Assembly: GCF_000178975.2 (NCBI RefSeq)
Contig: NC_015058.1
Span: 1 to 64,000, forward strand
Direction of reading: 5' to 3'
Origin: Granulicella tundricola MP5ACTX9
GTDB lineage: Bacteria; Acidobacteriota; Terriglobia; Terriglobales; Acidobacteriaceae
DNA: 64,000 nucleotides
The position numbers and the translations under genes were made by a program. Below, in pieces: positions 8,129-18,033 of this stretch. Each line of letters begins with the position of its first letter. Positions within the stretch are counted from its first letter, which is position 1. Below the pieces are notes generated by a model that saw only the letters and a program-made list of their open reading frames with translations, had not been told where the DNA came from and searched no databases.

Positions 8129-9054
8129 GCCCCGAGCGGCGACGTTGTGCGGTGGGCCATGCGCGGCAATCGCATGGTCTGAGCGAGCGGCACGCGTGTC
8201 TGGTGGTGAAACAGCCACGGGGCACGCAACGCTACCGGCCGACACAGCGAGACGACGAGGACAGACTCACCCACGCAATCGTGACTTTGGCAGCCCGGTA
8301 CGGGCGCTATGGTTATCGACGGATCACAGCCTTGCTGCAGCGTACAGGCTGGAGCGTTGGTAAGGATCGGGTGGAACGGATCTGGCGTCGTGAGGGGCTC
8401 AAGGTTCCAAAAAAGCAGAAGCCGAGAGGACGGTTATGGCTCAACGACGGGTCATGCGTACGATTGCGCCCGCAGCACGCCAACCATGTCTGGAGCTACG
8501 ACTTCGTGAGCGCCAAGACCCATGATGGAAGGACAGTGAGAATGCTAAACCTAATCGATGAACACACCAGGGAAAGCCTGCTGGTACGTCCGGAACGGCG
8601 CTGGTCAAGTGCCAAAGTGATCGAGGCACTGGCCGATGTGATGGTGATCAAGGGTGTGCCCGAACATATCCGATCAGACAACGGCCCTGAGTTCGTGGCC
8701 CACGATCTGCGCAAGTGGCTCGCCGGCACCGGAGCCAAGACGCTTTACATCGAACCCGGCAGTCCGTGGGAGAACGGCTACTGTGAATCGTTCAACTCGA
8801 AGCTGCGCGACGAGTTCCTCAACGGTGAGATCTTCTACTCGTTGAAGGAGGTGCAGGTGCTGGCGGAACGCTGGCGCATCCACTACAACACCATCCGGCC
8901 ACACTCCTCGCTGGGCTACCGGTCGCCCGCTCCAGAGACGTGGCCACACGAGATCAAAACAGGGTATGGAGAAGTGGAAAGCAGAGTGCGCTTACCACTT
9001 CCCCACACCCTCGACGGCGGTGAGATATCGACAAAACTCGCTGCGCTAAACTAA
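8122..9054 (+). CDS. IS3-family transposase OrfB (DDE integrase domain)
   Basis: The frame lies at -1 relative to orfA and is open from before 8000; the first family-like residues are LLSPERRR at 8122. The N-terminal HTH_21 region contains ARYGRYGYRRITALLQRTGW. The rve core has WSYDFVSAKTHDGR (D), IRSDNGPEFVAHDL (D) and PWENGYCESFNSKLRDEFL (E), followed by IRPHSSLGYRSPAPE. All three catalytic residues are present and there is no internal stop. It is presumably made as OrfAB. It catalyses cut-and-paste via a circular intermediate in this family. Confidence 0.93.
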   Translation, partial: LLSPERRRCAVGHARQSHGLSERHACLVVKQPRGTQRYRPTQRDDEDRLTHAIVTLAARYGRYGYRRITALLQRTGWSVGKDRVERIWRREGLKVPKKQKPRGRLWLNDGSCVRLRPQHANHVWSYDFVSAKTHDGRTVRMLNLIDEHTRESLLVRPERRWSSAKVIEALADVMVIKGVPEHIRSDNGPEFVAHDLRKWLAGTGAKTLYIEPGSPWENGYCESFNSKLRDEFLNGEIFYSLKEVQVLAERWRIHYNTIRPHSSLGYRSPAPETWPHEIKTGYGEVESRVRLPLPHTLDGGEISTKLAALN

Positions 9055-9138
9055 CAAGCTAACCGGTACAAAAGATCGGGCAGACCACCATCGACAGCCT
9101 TTCTCAAACACTTCACCTACGATTCAGAGAGTAGTAGC

Positions 9139-9915
9139 ATGCCAATGACATATCGACAGAAGCGCCCTTCCCTTAGCCTTGCGATGGTTTTCTCCCTAGT
9201 TCTTGCGACCGTCACCCCGTTCAAGTCAAGCGCACAGATCGTCGTCACCATAGGTCCTCCACAGATACGCATAGATGCACAGCCGCCTTCACCCGGGGAG
9301 GCCTTTGTATGGGCTCCAGGTCATTGGGGGCGCAATGCATCTGGGTATGCCTGGATTCAAGGATCATGGCTCATGCCCCCATCTGCCGGCATGCTTTGGA
9401 CACCGGGTTACTGGAGACCGCAACCTGGTGGGTTTGCCTGGCAGGCAGGCCGTTGGGGCACCAGCGTTGGTTATTATGGTGGCGTGAACTATGGCTTTGG
9501 ATATTTGGGTTCGGGTTTCACCGCGTCCGCGCTGCGCCATGATGAAATCCGACACGAAGTACAGCAATATCGCGAGGAGAGTGGAGTCAGATCGAATGCG
9601 GGCGGGAGACCCTCTTACCCTAGCAGTGATCATGGCAACGGTTGGAGCCCCAACGGGCAAAGTTCCCAAGCAGGGCACGGATCGGCCACGTATGGTGGCG
9701 GACGGCCCAATCCAAGCAATATAAGCGGAAACGGTAATGCGGGTGGCGGCACCGGTCCAAGTGGCTCGGAGGGTAGCAGCTCACCAACTTCAGGTGTTCA
9801 TGCCGGAGCCGGGGCTGCGAATCCGAGTGGCCCGCAGCCCACGGGGGAAAGAGTCCCTAAGAGCGGTACTGGAACGGGTTATGGGAACCCCGGCGGAAGC
9901 TACAGCCCCAGATAG
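9139..9915 (+). CDS. Secreted WXXGXW-repeat (YXWQ-type) protein with Gly/Ser-rich tail
   Basis: The 258-residue protein has a signal peptide (LAMVFSLVLATVTPFKSSAQ, cleavage near residue 32). Residues about 48-115 contain repeats of the APGHW / WIQGSW / TPGYWRP / WQAGRWG kind, a WXXGXW beta-repeat domain found in many exported proteins. Residues 150-258 are low complexity, rich in Gly, Ser, Asn and Pro, and probably disordered. It is just right of the IS3 element and has its own promoter space. A terminator-like hairpin lies 62 bases after the stop. The function is unknown; an envelope or surface role is likely. Confidence 0.8.
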   Translation: MPMTYRQKRPSLSLAMVFSLVLATVTPFKSSAQIVVTIGPPQIRIDAQPPSPGEAFVWAPGHWGRNASGYAWIQGSWLMPPSAGMLWTPGYWRPQPGGFAWQAGRWGTSVGYYGGVNYGFGYLGSGFTASALRHDEIRHEVQQYREESGVRSNAGGRPSYPSSDHGNGWSPNGQSSQAGHGSATYGGGRPNPSNISGNGNAGGGTGPSGSEGSSSPTSGVHAGAGAANPSGPQPTGERVPKSGTGTGYGNPGGSYSPR

Positions 9916-9976
9916 TCGAGCGCAGCAGAATCGCGTGGGACCACCGTTGAAACGACTTCACAGATCGAAGGGTTGA

Positions 9977-9998
9977 CTCGGAATCGATGCATTCCGAG
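9977..9998 (+). terminator. Putative rho-independent terminator
   Basis: A perfect 8-bp stem CTCGGAAT/ATTCCGAG with a 6-base loop, followed by TTCCCTTT. The T tract is interrupted, so termination may be partial. It follows the WXXGXW gene; the remainder of 9916-10221 holds no gene and presumably the promoter of the kinase gene. Confidence 0.5.
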
Positions 9999-10221
9999 TT
10001 CCCTTTGCTGACTGAAGCTGCACGACCACTCTGGGTCAGAGTCAGTTCAACTTCTAGGACTCGGACAGTGGCACATTGTCTCAACTTCAGGAGACGTCGA
10101 CTGCCATACCAATCGCTTCGGACGATCTGCTCGTGCCCGAATAGTTGCAGACGAATACCAAATCTAGTTTGTCCTCCAGCCGGCAAAGTGCTGTAATCGA
10201 AAGGTATTGAGGAGGAGCAAA

Positions 10222-11856
10222 ATGCTTTCCGCACCTGCTCCAGACGACGATGCGGAACGAGTGGCAACGCTACACTCCTACGACATCCTCGATACCTCGC
10301 CGGAAGAAGCCTATGAGGATGTAACGGCGCTGGCGACATTTTTTTGCGAAACACCTTACGCCACGATCACGTTTGTTGATAAAGAACGGCAGTGGTTCAA
10401 GTCTGAGGCCGGTTTCGGCGTCAACGAGACAGGTCGTTTGGACGGCTTTTGCGCCTGCACTATCCTCCAGCCCGATCCGTTGATCATCGAAGATACACTT
10501 CTTGATTCCCGCTTTTCAATGAATCAATTTGTGTTGGATGGCCCACGGATTCGTTTCTACGCCGGCGCGCCTATAGTGGCACCGAACGGGCACGTCCTAG
10601 GAACCGTTTGTGTATTCGACGACAAGCCCAGGCAACTCGCTTCCGCACAGGTGTCAGCTCTTAAAGCCTTGGCACGGCAAGTTGAGAGCTTACTCGAACA
10701 ACGCAGTACAGTCTCACGCCTTGAAGCGGCACTCAAGGCTTCTCAAGAAGCCGAGCGGCGGCTCGGCGAAGTGGCGGCGACGCAACAGACGATGTGGAAA
10801 CGGCTTGCTGAAGCCGCTGCGATCGTTGACTCATCGGACGACGCCATTCTGAGTAAAGACCTCAACGGGATCATTACAAGCTGGAATCTGGGTGCAAGCC
10901 GCGTGTTTGGTTACACCGCTCAAGAGATGGTTGGAACATCTATCCTCAGGCTCATCCCTGCGGAGCTTCATTCGGATGAAGCCATTATTATTGGCAAGGT
11001 ACGGGCCGGGGAAAGGGCTGAACATTTCGAAACCCTCCGTCTGACCAAAGACGGGCGGCGACTCCAGGTCTCCCTCACTGTCTCGCCTATCAAGGATGAG
11101 CAAGGCTTTGTAATTGGTGCTTCGAAGATCCTGCGAGATATGTCCGATCGGAAGCGAATCGAAGATTCGCTGTTGCAGGCCGAAAAGCTTGCAGCTGCAG
11201 GAAGAATGGCTTCCACCCTCGCCCACGAGGTCAATAATCCTCTTGAAGCAATCACGAACCTTCTCTACCTCCTGCGGCCTCTTGTAACCGATATAGCCGG
11301 AATCAATTATCTGACGACTGCGGAAAGTGAGATCGCGCGTGTCTCTCACATAGCGAAACAGACCCTTGGCTTTTACCGGGAGTACACAACGGCAAGTCCG
11401 ATATCCCTTTCAGAGCTCGCACAAGACGCAATTAAGATTTATGAACCGCGGTGCGCGCTCAAAGGGATCCAGATTTTAACATCGTTCCAGTCGGATAAGA
11501 TTCTGGTGCTGCGGAGAGTAGAGATAATGCAGGTCATCTCTAATCTGATAACGAATTCGATGTATGCGATGCCCTCCGGCGGCGTACTCTCACTTTCAGT
11601 GGAAGATGCTGCGTCAGAGGGCGTGATTGTAATCGTTCAGGACACCGGGGTAGGAATTGCTGCTCAGAATCTCCCCAAAATGTTCGAGGCCTTTTTCACT
11701 ACTCGCAACGCTATCGGGACTGGAATTGGCTTATTTGTTGTTAAGAATTTTGTAGAGGGACACGGCGGCCGGATAGAAGTGGAGAGCAGTCAGGGTATGG
11801 ACGATCATGGAACGTCGGTAAGAATTTACCTACCGTTACGTACCTTTTCAACTTAA
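10222..11856 (+). CDS. Soluble GAF-PAS sensor histidine kinase
   Basis: The 544-residue protein starts at ATG 10222 because GGAGGAG lies just upstream; the open frame begins at a TTG 15 bases earlier. Residues about 20-165 form a GAF domain (FVDKERQWFKSEAGFG, IRFYAGAPIVAPNGHVLGTV). A short coiled coil follows, then a PAS domain about 200-315 (DDAILSKDLNGIITSWNLGA). The kinase has the DHp His in LAHEVNNPLEAITNLLYLL, an N box ISNLITNSMYAMPSGG, G1 DTGVGIA, an F box FEAFFTT, and G2 GTGIGLF. There are no transmembrane segments, so it senses something in the cytoplasm. No response regulator is adjacent. A close paralogue, nearly identical across GAF, PAS and DHp motifs, lies at 47704-49350. Confidence 0.93.
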   Translation: MLSAPAPDDDAERVATLHSYDILDTSPEEAYEDVTALATFFCETPYATITFVDKERQWFKSEAGFGVNETGRLDGFCACTILQPDPLIIEDTLLDSRFSMNQFVLDGPRIRFYAGAPIVAPNGHVLGTVCVFDDKPRQLASAQVSALKALARQVESLLEQRSTVSRLEAALKASQEAERRLGEVAATQQTMWKRLAEAAAIVDSSDDAILSKDLNGIITSWNLGASRVFGYTAQEMVGTSILRLIPAELHSDEAIIIGKVRAGERAEHFETLRLTKDGRRLQVSLTVSPIKDEQGFVIGASKILRDMSDRKRIEDSLLQAEKLAAAGRMASTLAHEVNNPLEAITNLLYLLRPLVTDIAGINYLTTAESEIARVSHIAKQTLGFYREYTTASPISLSELAQDAIKIYEPRCALKGIQILTSFQSDKILVLRRVEIMQVISNLITNSMYAMPSGGVLSLSVEDAASEGVIVIVQDTGVGIAAQNLPKMFEAFFTTRNAIGTGIGLFVVKNFVEGHGGRIEVESSQGMDDHGTSVRIYLPLRTFST

Positions 11857-12302
11857 TGGGATATCTCGGCGGTTTTGTCGTAAACGGCCAGATGTTCGGG
11901 TTCTAGTCGAGTTTGAACTGCTCGATCGCCTGGTCAGTCCAGAGGAGATGAAAGAGATTGCCCACTTCGTTGGCAGATTTGGTATTGCGACTGAAAACAG
12001 GCGCCGATCGCGTATGGGTGGTCGCTTCTGCAGTTAGCTTCGAAAGGATAAGTCGCTGCAGGCCGAATAAATCACCTAACTCTCATTGGTTGCGGTCGAG
12101 GATCTGAAGTCCGAATACAGTTCTTGGTTCATTCCGATCCATCGCGATCTATCCGAGAGTGGAGCTCAGGGAACTTCAGGCTCCTTCCTGCATCGCTTAT
12201 TGATCGCGGGGTGATGTAGATGCCAGTCGCAATAGGCGGCTGACGTCCCTTTCGATCCTTCCTAAGCGTGTCTCTCCGTGCAACCTAGGAACCGTTCAGT
12301 CT
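11857..12302. other. Gene-free stretch
   Basis: The 446 bases lie between convergent genes (kinase rightward, permease-peptidase leftward). A rightward frame near 11905 reads FELLDRLVSPEEM, but it is short, has no start context and matches nothing I recognise. No strong terminator hairpin was seen. Confidence 0.4.
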
Positions 12303-15300
12303 TCACGGTTTGCTGACATCAATCTCATTGTCGTCGGACACGCGATCGATCAGCTTGTTGTAAGGGTCTATGCCAGCGCGGGCAGGCAGTTCATTGACCA
12401 CGATCTCAAAGGTCTGCTTCTCCTGAGTGAGTTTTTCCCTCTTCAGGTAGAGTTGTTTTTCATGGTCCTTCTTGCCGGAGAAGACGCCGACGTCGATGTA
12501 ATCCGCTAGGGGCATCGGTGATTCGGTACCGTTGCCGTCGGCCTTGACCTTGCGCGCCTGAACGGTGAGCGTTACCTTGTACTTCTTATCAGATGTCTGG
12601 ACATAGGTCGCGGTGAGAGCCTTGTTGTCGTAGAGAACGATATTCTCAAAAGCGTCGGTGATGTAGTACTGATACTCCGGTGGCGTCACTGCACGCAACG
12701 CGTTTACAAGTTGACGCGTGTCGGGATAGGGAACTTCCTGTGTGGTGTTGACATTAGGATACTGATGTTGCATGAGGAAGTCATGCAGCGCGGCATTGAG
12801 CTTGTCCTCTCCAATGTAATCGGACAGAGCGTACAGTACCATTGCTCCTTTCTGGTACCACACATAGATCTCATTCTGGACAAGCACAAGAGGGTTTTCA
12901 TGGCGGAGTTCCCCGGCTCGCCCGCGGAGATAGCCGTCAAGTTCATGCGTCAGGAACTTGTGCATTCGGTCAGTGTCGTATTTCTTCTCCATCACGCGAA
13001 GGGCGGAGTATTCGGCCAGCGACTCGGACATCATGTTCGAGCCTTCAACATTGCCGCCGATAAGCTGGTGACCCCACCATTGGTGCGCAAACTCATGCGC
13101 GGTGACGAAGTAGGCGAAGTCGATGTCGTCGGGCTTCTCGACGCGGTCGATGAAACCGATGGATTCCGAGAAAGGCACAGTGTTTGCAAGAGACTCAGCG
13201 AACTGGCGATAACGGGGGTACTCGATGATGCGGTACTGCTTGAATTGGTAGGGGCCGTAGTTTTTCTCGTAGTAGGCAAGGCTCGCCTTGGAGGACTGCA
13301 TCATGTCATCTAGGTCATATGTGTGGCTGGGGACGTGGTAGATCTCCAACTTAATAGGGCCATTGATACCCTGGTACACGTCGCGAGTGACCTGGTAGCG
13401 TCCCGAATTGAAGCTGAACCACGCTGCCATGGGCACATCTCCCATGTCGTAGGTAAAGTAGTGGCGGCCATTCTCATGCCAGTCCTTCTGGAGATAGCCC
13501 GGTGAGATAGCGATCTGCGGCTGGCCTTCGTTGTCGGAGTCGGAGGTGCTGACGGTGGTGCGGTACTTGATGTAGTCCTGGCTGATCAACGATCCCCATG
13601 GATCGCCGCGATGAGGGAGAAGTTCAAGTTCGCCAAGATGTTCTTCGCGACGACGGCGCGGATCCTGCAACTCAACACCGGTGTCGTATCCGATGTTGGG
13701 GAACCATGCCTGGTCGAAGAAGGTTCCTGAGTAAGCGAATTCAGGAGACTCGTGTCCATCCTTGAAGCCGCGGGAAGTGTGACTGACCTTGAAGGTCATC
13801 TCTACGGTTTCACCTGGAGCCACAGGTGTATTGAACTCGTAGATCGTGTATTGGCGATTTGAACTGACCGAGACGACATGAAACGGTCGGTTGAAGCTGA
13901 TCTCCTGGATCGAGGGCTCAGTATTGATTGCGCCGAAGGCACCGGAATGTGCGTCGGAGATGTGGACCTGTGAGATCGGGGTCGGATACTTGTTCTGCAG
14001 AACGAAGTGGCCGGAGCCCGCGAACGAACGGCGCTCGGGAAAGATATCAACCTTAGTGTCGACTGCAATGAGCTTCAGTTGTAGCTGATGTATGTACTTT
14101 TTGTTTTCGCGCTCGTACTGTGCCTGGATCTTTCTGCCTTGTTTCGCGTTGATGTAGACGTTCAGGACGTGTGCGTTGTAGCAAAACCAGAATCCACTGC
14201 CAACGGTCACAAGCAGGAAGAGGATGCCCGCAGGGAGAAGGCGTGGAGCCCTTTGGCCGGCAAGCTTGAAGCGTGCGGCCCAGCCGGTTTCCGACCCGCG
14301 GCGAGCGAGCGTGACCGAGATCACACCAAGTACGCACATGAACCCAAGCCAGTAGCCGCTAGACCAGATGAGTGCCTGCACAAAGTGGCCGTAGCCATTC
14401 ATATCCGAGTAGGTGACAGACGTCGTATTGCCGGGCAGATAAAGAGTGTTCTCCCAGCCAAAGTTTGAAAGAATGGGCGTGATGACGAAGACTAGGATGA
14501 CGATACCGTGCCCGATGAACTTGTTCGAGACCACTGTCTGAACAAAAAGCGCCAATAGCACGAAGATCAGTACCTGCGGAAATGCGACAAGGTATAGCTC
14601 TTTCGCATACTGAAGGAGTTCGTAGTGGTAGTAGCCGGCGACCGTCTGCATAGTGATCCCGCAGATGCCGGCTACGGTGAGCAGGACTAGCTCGACAAAA
14701 CACAGGGCCGTCAGCTTTGAGAGCCAGTCGGTGGTTTCGCGCATTGGGAGCGCGTCGTGAATACCGTCGAAGCGTGTGTCGCGCTCGCGCCACATCAGTT
14801 CAGCGCCGTAGAGTGTGGCGACGATATAGAAGAAGAGGCTTGCGCCACCTTCGACGGACTGCAGCATCAGGTAGGTGACAGGCCAGACGTTTTCTCCAGC
14901 AAAGTGACCGGCGTAGTGGCCATTGACGCATGCCAGCGCGATCATCAAGATGAGAATTCCCCAGAAGGGAATCTCGTGGACGATGTTCGAGATACGAATG
15001 CGGGTAAGTGAAAGGAACTGCGCAAAGGAGGTTCCGGAGCCGAAAAACTGTTGAACACGGGGGAGGGGAACAGCAACGAGCGAGCGCCGAGGCCTGACCG
15101 CCTCTTCCTGCTCCCGCCGCAGATTGGCGCGCTTGCTGCTTGCTTTTGCGGTCAGCGCTTCAACGGAAATGGGGAAGAGCTTCCAGACCGCCAACAGGCT
15201 AAGCAGCCCAATTGCGCTCCAGAGCAGGCGGTTATAAAGGAAGACGCCTGACCACGCAAAGAGCTGGCTGTTCTTCTCGACGACCGTCCAGTAACGGGCG

Positions 15301-15971
15301 ATGGAATCGCTGTAGACGAAACCGATCGGATCGAAGATCGCAGGCCAGAAACGCTCCAGGGTCTGGTTCGCCAGAACGGCATTTGAGCCAATGAAGTAAA
15401 GAATGAAGAGTGCGGCGCCCTGGAGATAGACGATAAAGATCTTGCGTGAGAGCGCGGCGACGAGAAAAAAGAGCGACCCAAGGAAGAAGATTTGAACAAT
15501 CGAAACCGAGAAGAACGGCTGCAGATACCAGAAGAGATGATTGGGGGCGATGCGGGTATGGTCGGCCCAGGGTGCGAATGTTCCCAGTACTCCGCCGAAG
15601 AGCATCCCGGAGAAAGCGAATACCGTGGTGACGAACGATCCAGCCCAGCGGCCGCCCAGATAGGCCACCTTTGAAATGGGCTTCGTGAAAAGGATCTGAA
15701 TCGTGTCGCGCTGGAAGTCCCGCAGGATCGACGTGCCAAAGATGGCTGCGATGACAATGACGCCAAAGAAGCTGGCGCCTATGTAGTTATAGGTGTTCGC
15801 GTACGGACCGTTGAGGAGAACCTTTCCGTTGGCATTGCCGATCGGGCCGAAGCTCTCACTGGCGATGCAGAGAAATTCGAACGTGAACCAGAGCAGGAAG
15901 TAAACATAGGTCGAGATACTCTTGACACGAAACTTGAGCTCAAAGGTGAAGAACTCCCAGAACTGGGTCAT
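12303..15971 (-). CDS. ABC-2-type permease fused to an M1-family aminopeptidase domain
   Basis: The 1222-residue protein has an N-terminal half with about 12 hydrophobic segments in two ABC-2-like permease blocks (residues about 20-260 and 320-600), one more helix near 605, then an extracytoplasmic part. The C-terminal peptidase has HEFAHQWWGH at 959-968, with Glu983 in SESLAEYSAL as the third zinc ligand, the M1 arrangement with one extra residue between. The upstream GAMEN-like exopeptidase motif is not obvious. Such fusions occur in Bacteroidota and Acidobacteriota, always with an ABC ATPase; here a frameshifted one ends 26 bases before the start. Possible role: peptide or protein export coupled to processing outside; this is inference. 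Confidence 0.88.
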   Translation of the reverse strand: MTQFWEFFTFELKFRVKSISTYVYFLLWFTFEFLCIASESFGPIGNANGKVLLNGPYANTYNYIGASFFGVIVIAAIFGTSILRDFQRDTIQILFTKPISKVAYLGGRWAGSFVTTVFAFSGMLFGGVLGTFAPWADHTRIAPNHLFWYLQPFFSVSIVQIFFLGSLFFLVAALSRKIFIVYLQGAALFILYFIGSNAVLANQTLERFWPAIFDPIGFVYSDSIARYWTVVEKNSQLFAWSGVFLYNRLLWSAIGLLSLLAVWKLFPISVEALTAKASSKRANLRREQEEAVRPRRSLVAVPLPRVQQFFGSGTSFAQFLSLTRIRISNIVHEIPFWGILILMIALACVNGHYAGHFAGENVWPVTYLMLQSVEGGASLFFYIVATLYGAELMWRERDTRFDGIHDALPMRETTDWLSKLTALCFVELVLLTVAGICGITMQTVAGYYHYELLQYAKELYLVAFPQVLIFVLLALFVQTVVSNKFIGHGIVILVFVITPILSNFGWENTLYLPGNTTSVTYSDMNGYGHFVQALIWSSGYWLGFMCVLGVISVTLARRGSETGWAARFKLAGQRAPRLLPAGILFLLVTVGSGFWFCYNAHVLNVYINAKQGRKIQAQYERENKKYIHQLQLKLIAVDTKVDIFPERRSFAGSGHFVLQNKYPTPISQVHISDAHSGAFGAINTEPSIQEISFNRPFHVVSVSSNRQYTIYEFNTPVAPGETVEMTFKVSHTSRGFKDGHESPEFAYSGTFFDQAWFPNIGYDTGVELQDPRRRREEHLGELELLPHRGDPWGSLISQDYIKYRTTVSTSDSDNEGQPQIAISPGYLQKDWHENGRHYFTYDMGDVPMAAWFSFNSGRYQVTRDVYQGINGPIKLEIYHVPSHTYDLDDMMQSSKASLAYYEKNYGPYQFKQYRIIEYPRYRQFAESLANTVPFSESIGFIDRVEKPDDIDFAYFVTAHEFAHQWWGHQLIGGNVEGSNMMSESLAEYSALRVMEKKYDTDRMHKFLTHELDGYLRGRAGELRHENPLVLVQNEIYVWYQKGAMVLYALSDYIGEDKLNAALHDFLMQHQYPNVNTTQEVPYPDTRQLVNALRAVTPPEYQYYITDAFENIVLYDNKALTATYVQTSDKKYKVTLTVQARKVKADGNGTESPMPLADYIDVGVFSGKKDHEKQLYLKREKLTQEKQTFEIVVNELPARAGIDPYNKLIDRVSDDNEIDVSKP

Positions 15972-15997
15972 ATGCTGGTCTCCTGTCTCGTCTGGGG

Positions 15998-16880
15998 TTA
16001 GTTCTTTGCCGCTTGGCTGGCGAGGTTGAGGAAGTAGACATCTTCAAGGCCGGAGTCGACAGGAGTGAAGCCTTCGCCCGGATTCACGTCGGCGTAGATG
16101 CGGACTTCGTGAAGACCGCCGACGAGGTGGGTCGATATGACATTGAGGCTGGTCTCAAGAGAGCGGAGTTCGTCGTCCGTGGAGACCACCTTGCTCCAGA
16201 TCTTGCCCTTCAACTCATCCAGGGCCTGGGCTGGCGAACCTTCCAGCAGCACTTCACCACTGGCGATGATAGCCATGCGCGGACAAAGTTCGCGGACGTC
16301 ATCGACGATGTGGGTCGAGAGAATGACCGTCACATTCGAACCGATGGAGCTCAGCAGGTTCAGGAAGCGGTTGCGCTCTGCGGGGTCAAGCCCGGCGGTG
16401 GGCTCGTCTACGATGATGAGCTTCGGGTTGGCCAGCAGCGCCTGCGATGCCGAAGCGCTGCTTCATGCCGCCAGAGTATGTGCTGAGCGCCTTCTTGCGG
16501 GCGGCCCAGAGATTGGTCTGGTTCAGCAGTGCGTCGACCATTTGGTTGCGCTCAGTCTTGTTTGTGACGCCTTTCATGATGGCGAGGTGCTGAAGCATAT
16601 CTAGTGCCGACATCTTGGGGTAAACACCGAACTCTTGCGGTAGATAGCCGAGAACCCTCCGGACGGCATCCTTTTCCTTGAGCACGTCGATGCCGTCGAG
16701 GAAGATCGTGCCTGTGTCGGGATCCTGCAGAGTCGCAACCGTCCGCATCAGGCTGCTTTTCCCTGCGCCGTTCGGGCCGAGAAGGCCAAACATGTTGTCG
16801 CCGATCGTCAACGAGAGATTCTTTAGCGCTTTCACGCCATTGGGATACGTCTTTGAGAGACCGGTGATCGTGAGCGCCAA
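15998..16880 (-). pseudogene. ABC transporter ATPase, frameshifted
   Basis: From ATG 16880 the frame holds Walker A GLLGPNGAGKSSLMRT, the Q loop YLPQEFGVYP and the signature STYSGGMKQRFGIA. At about 16441-16447 the frame is lost; a two-base change restores QALLANPKLIIVDEPTAGLD (Walker B) and the rest, ending in the frame that starts at 16333 with ILSTHIVDDVREL (H loop). With the shift repaired it is a normal ATPase of about 293 residues for the permease-peptidase downstream. The deletion is in the CC of an expected GCCCAG. No slippery heptamer is present, so programmed shifting is unlikely. It is either a sequence error or a fresh null mutation, since the partner gene is intact. Confidence 0.85.
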
Positions 16881-17060
16881 GCGGTTGTCCTCCAGCTCTT
16901 GTTATCTTTTGTTCCCTATGTAGAACGCACTCTATCACGACAATGGAGCTATCCGGCAATCGAATAGGTGACGATTGAAACATTCAACAAACCCTTCGCT
17001 CCTAGGGAGACTCCGCGCAGGCGGCTGATTTGACGTTATCGATAAACGGCTTGAGTCGGT

Positions 17061-17084
17061 CGCCAGTTTATTGCGATACTGGCG
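17061..17084. other. Stem-loop near the IS5 remnant
   Basis: A perfect 7-bp inverted repeat CGCCAGT/ACTGGCG with a 10-base loop, followed by TCCTGTATTAGGTTTT. It could be a weak terminator or part of the IS5 remnant end; there is no stronger evidence. Confidence 0.3.
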
Positions 17085-17147
17085 TCCTGTATTAGGTTTT
17101 GGCTGGGGTTCGCGCTGCGTTGAAGACTTGTTGCCCTTTTTCGGGCG

Positions 17148-17740
17148 CTATGCGGCCAGCCCTGCCAGGTGCTTGCGAGATAGGTACAGGTTGATGAGGG
17201 CGAAGTTAGTGCATAGCCGGTGATGGTTCTTGGCGATGCCTCGGTAGCGAACTTTGTCGAAGCCGAAGACGCGCCTCAGGATACGGAAGACGTGTTCTAC
17301 TTTCGCTCTTACTTTTATTTTCGTCGTATTTTTCTTCTTTGCCGCTTCATCGACATAGTTTTTGAACCTGGTTCGCTTGCAGCTCATGTCCTGAGCCTTG
17401 GGTGCGGCCTCACGGATGGCCTTGGTCTGGCCTTGATAGCTGCCGTCGTCCCATACCTTGCGTCCCTCGCCAGGCAGCCGATCCGGCAGCATGTGTACGT
17501 CCGAGACGTTGGCCGCCGACGTTGCTGCCAGATGTAGGTTCACCGCGTCGAGCATAGCGACGCCAAGGTCATGCTGTTGGAGCAGATGGCGGAAGCGCAG
17601 CACGCTCGTCTCATCTGGCGCCGGAGCCACGCCCGGGTCCACGCCAGCGAACCGCCGCAGCGTGGCGGACTCGTAAAAGGGCCACTCTTGGCACAGTCGA
17701 GCCGGCCTGTGAATACTTCCCGATGGAGTTGCGAAACCGC
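17148..17740 (-). pseudogene. IS5-family transposase with internal deletion
   Basis: The N-terminal part reads EWPFYESATLRRFAGVDPG then APDETSVLRFRHLLQQHDLG, the IS5 N-terminal signature. It then jumps to AANVSDVHMLPDRLPGEGR and KVWDDGSYQGQTKAI, and ends VRAKVEHVFRILRRVFGF and KVRYRGIAKN, the C-terminal signature. The usual middle (VDATII and the MHQTKKGNQWYFGMKAHIG type block with the first catalytic Asp) is absent, about 100-150 residues. The join keeps the frame, giving a 164-codon ORF from GTG 17642. It cannot transpose by itself. The exact element ends were not found. Bases 17741-18033 to the right hold no gene. Confidence 0.8.
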
Positions 17741-18033
17741 ACCAATACCGGCCCGACTTACTTCGGGTGCGGTGGAATGCCCTCCATTGTGCTCTGACGG
17801 CGGTTAAGCTCGCGTTTAGGAAGTTCCGGAGATGAACGATCCTGTTGACATCCTGAAACGCCTCAAGCCCTAATCCCCAACTGCTAAATCTGCATCAGAA
17901 GCACTTGTCTGTGAACCGCCCACCGTGTCGGCTGCAAGACGGAAGCCATTCCCAAGTGAGGGTTCTGAACTCTTTGGTCGAACGAACGCCTCGATCACAA
18001 CCAAATATTTTGAGGTAAGAGCAGGGGAGAATT

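Larger units (their letters stand above)
7802..9070 (+). mobile_element. IS3-family (IS407-like) insertion sequence
   Basis: The element carries two overlapping transposase frames in the usual orfA/orfB arrangement. Imperfect ends were seen: TGTACCAGTTAG at 7802 and, on the opposite strand, TGTACCGGTTAG ending at 9070. Similarity seems to continue outward (CCCGGCCTTTTC against CCCGATCTTTT), so the exact boundaries are uncertain. No target duplication was found at either set of boundaries, which fits the missing 5' half of the GH28 gene. Confidence 0.8.

Noticed and set aside
7788-9082. Longer IS3 boundaries using the outer TGCCCG similarity
   Set aside because: The outer match contains gaps and gives no target duplication, so the inner TGTACC ends were kept with stated uncertainty.
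16386-16470. Programmed frameshift in the ABC ATPase gene
   Set aside because: No slippery heptamer or downstream stem was seen at the junction, and ABC ATPases of this class are not known to use frameshifting.
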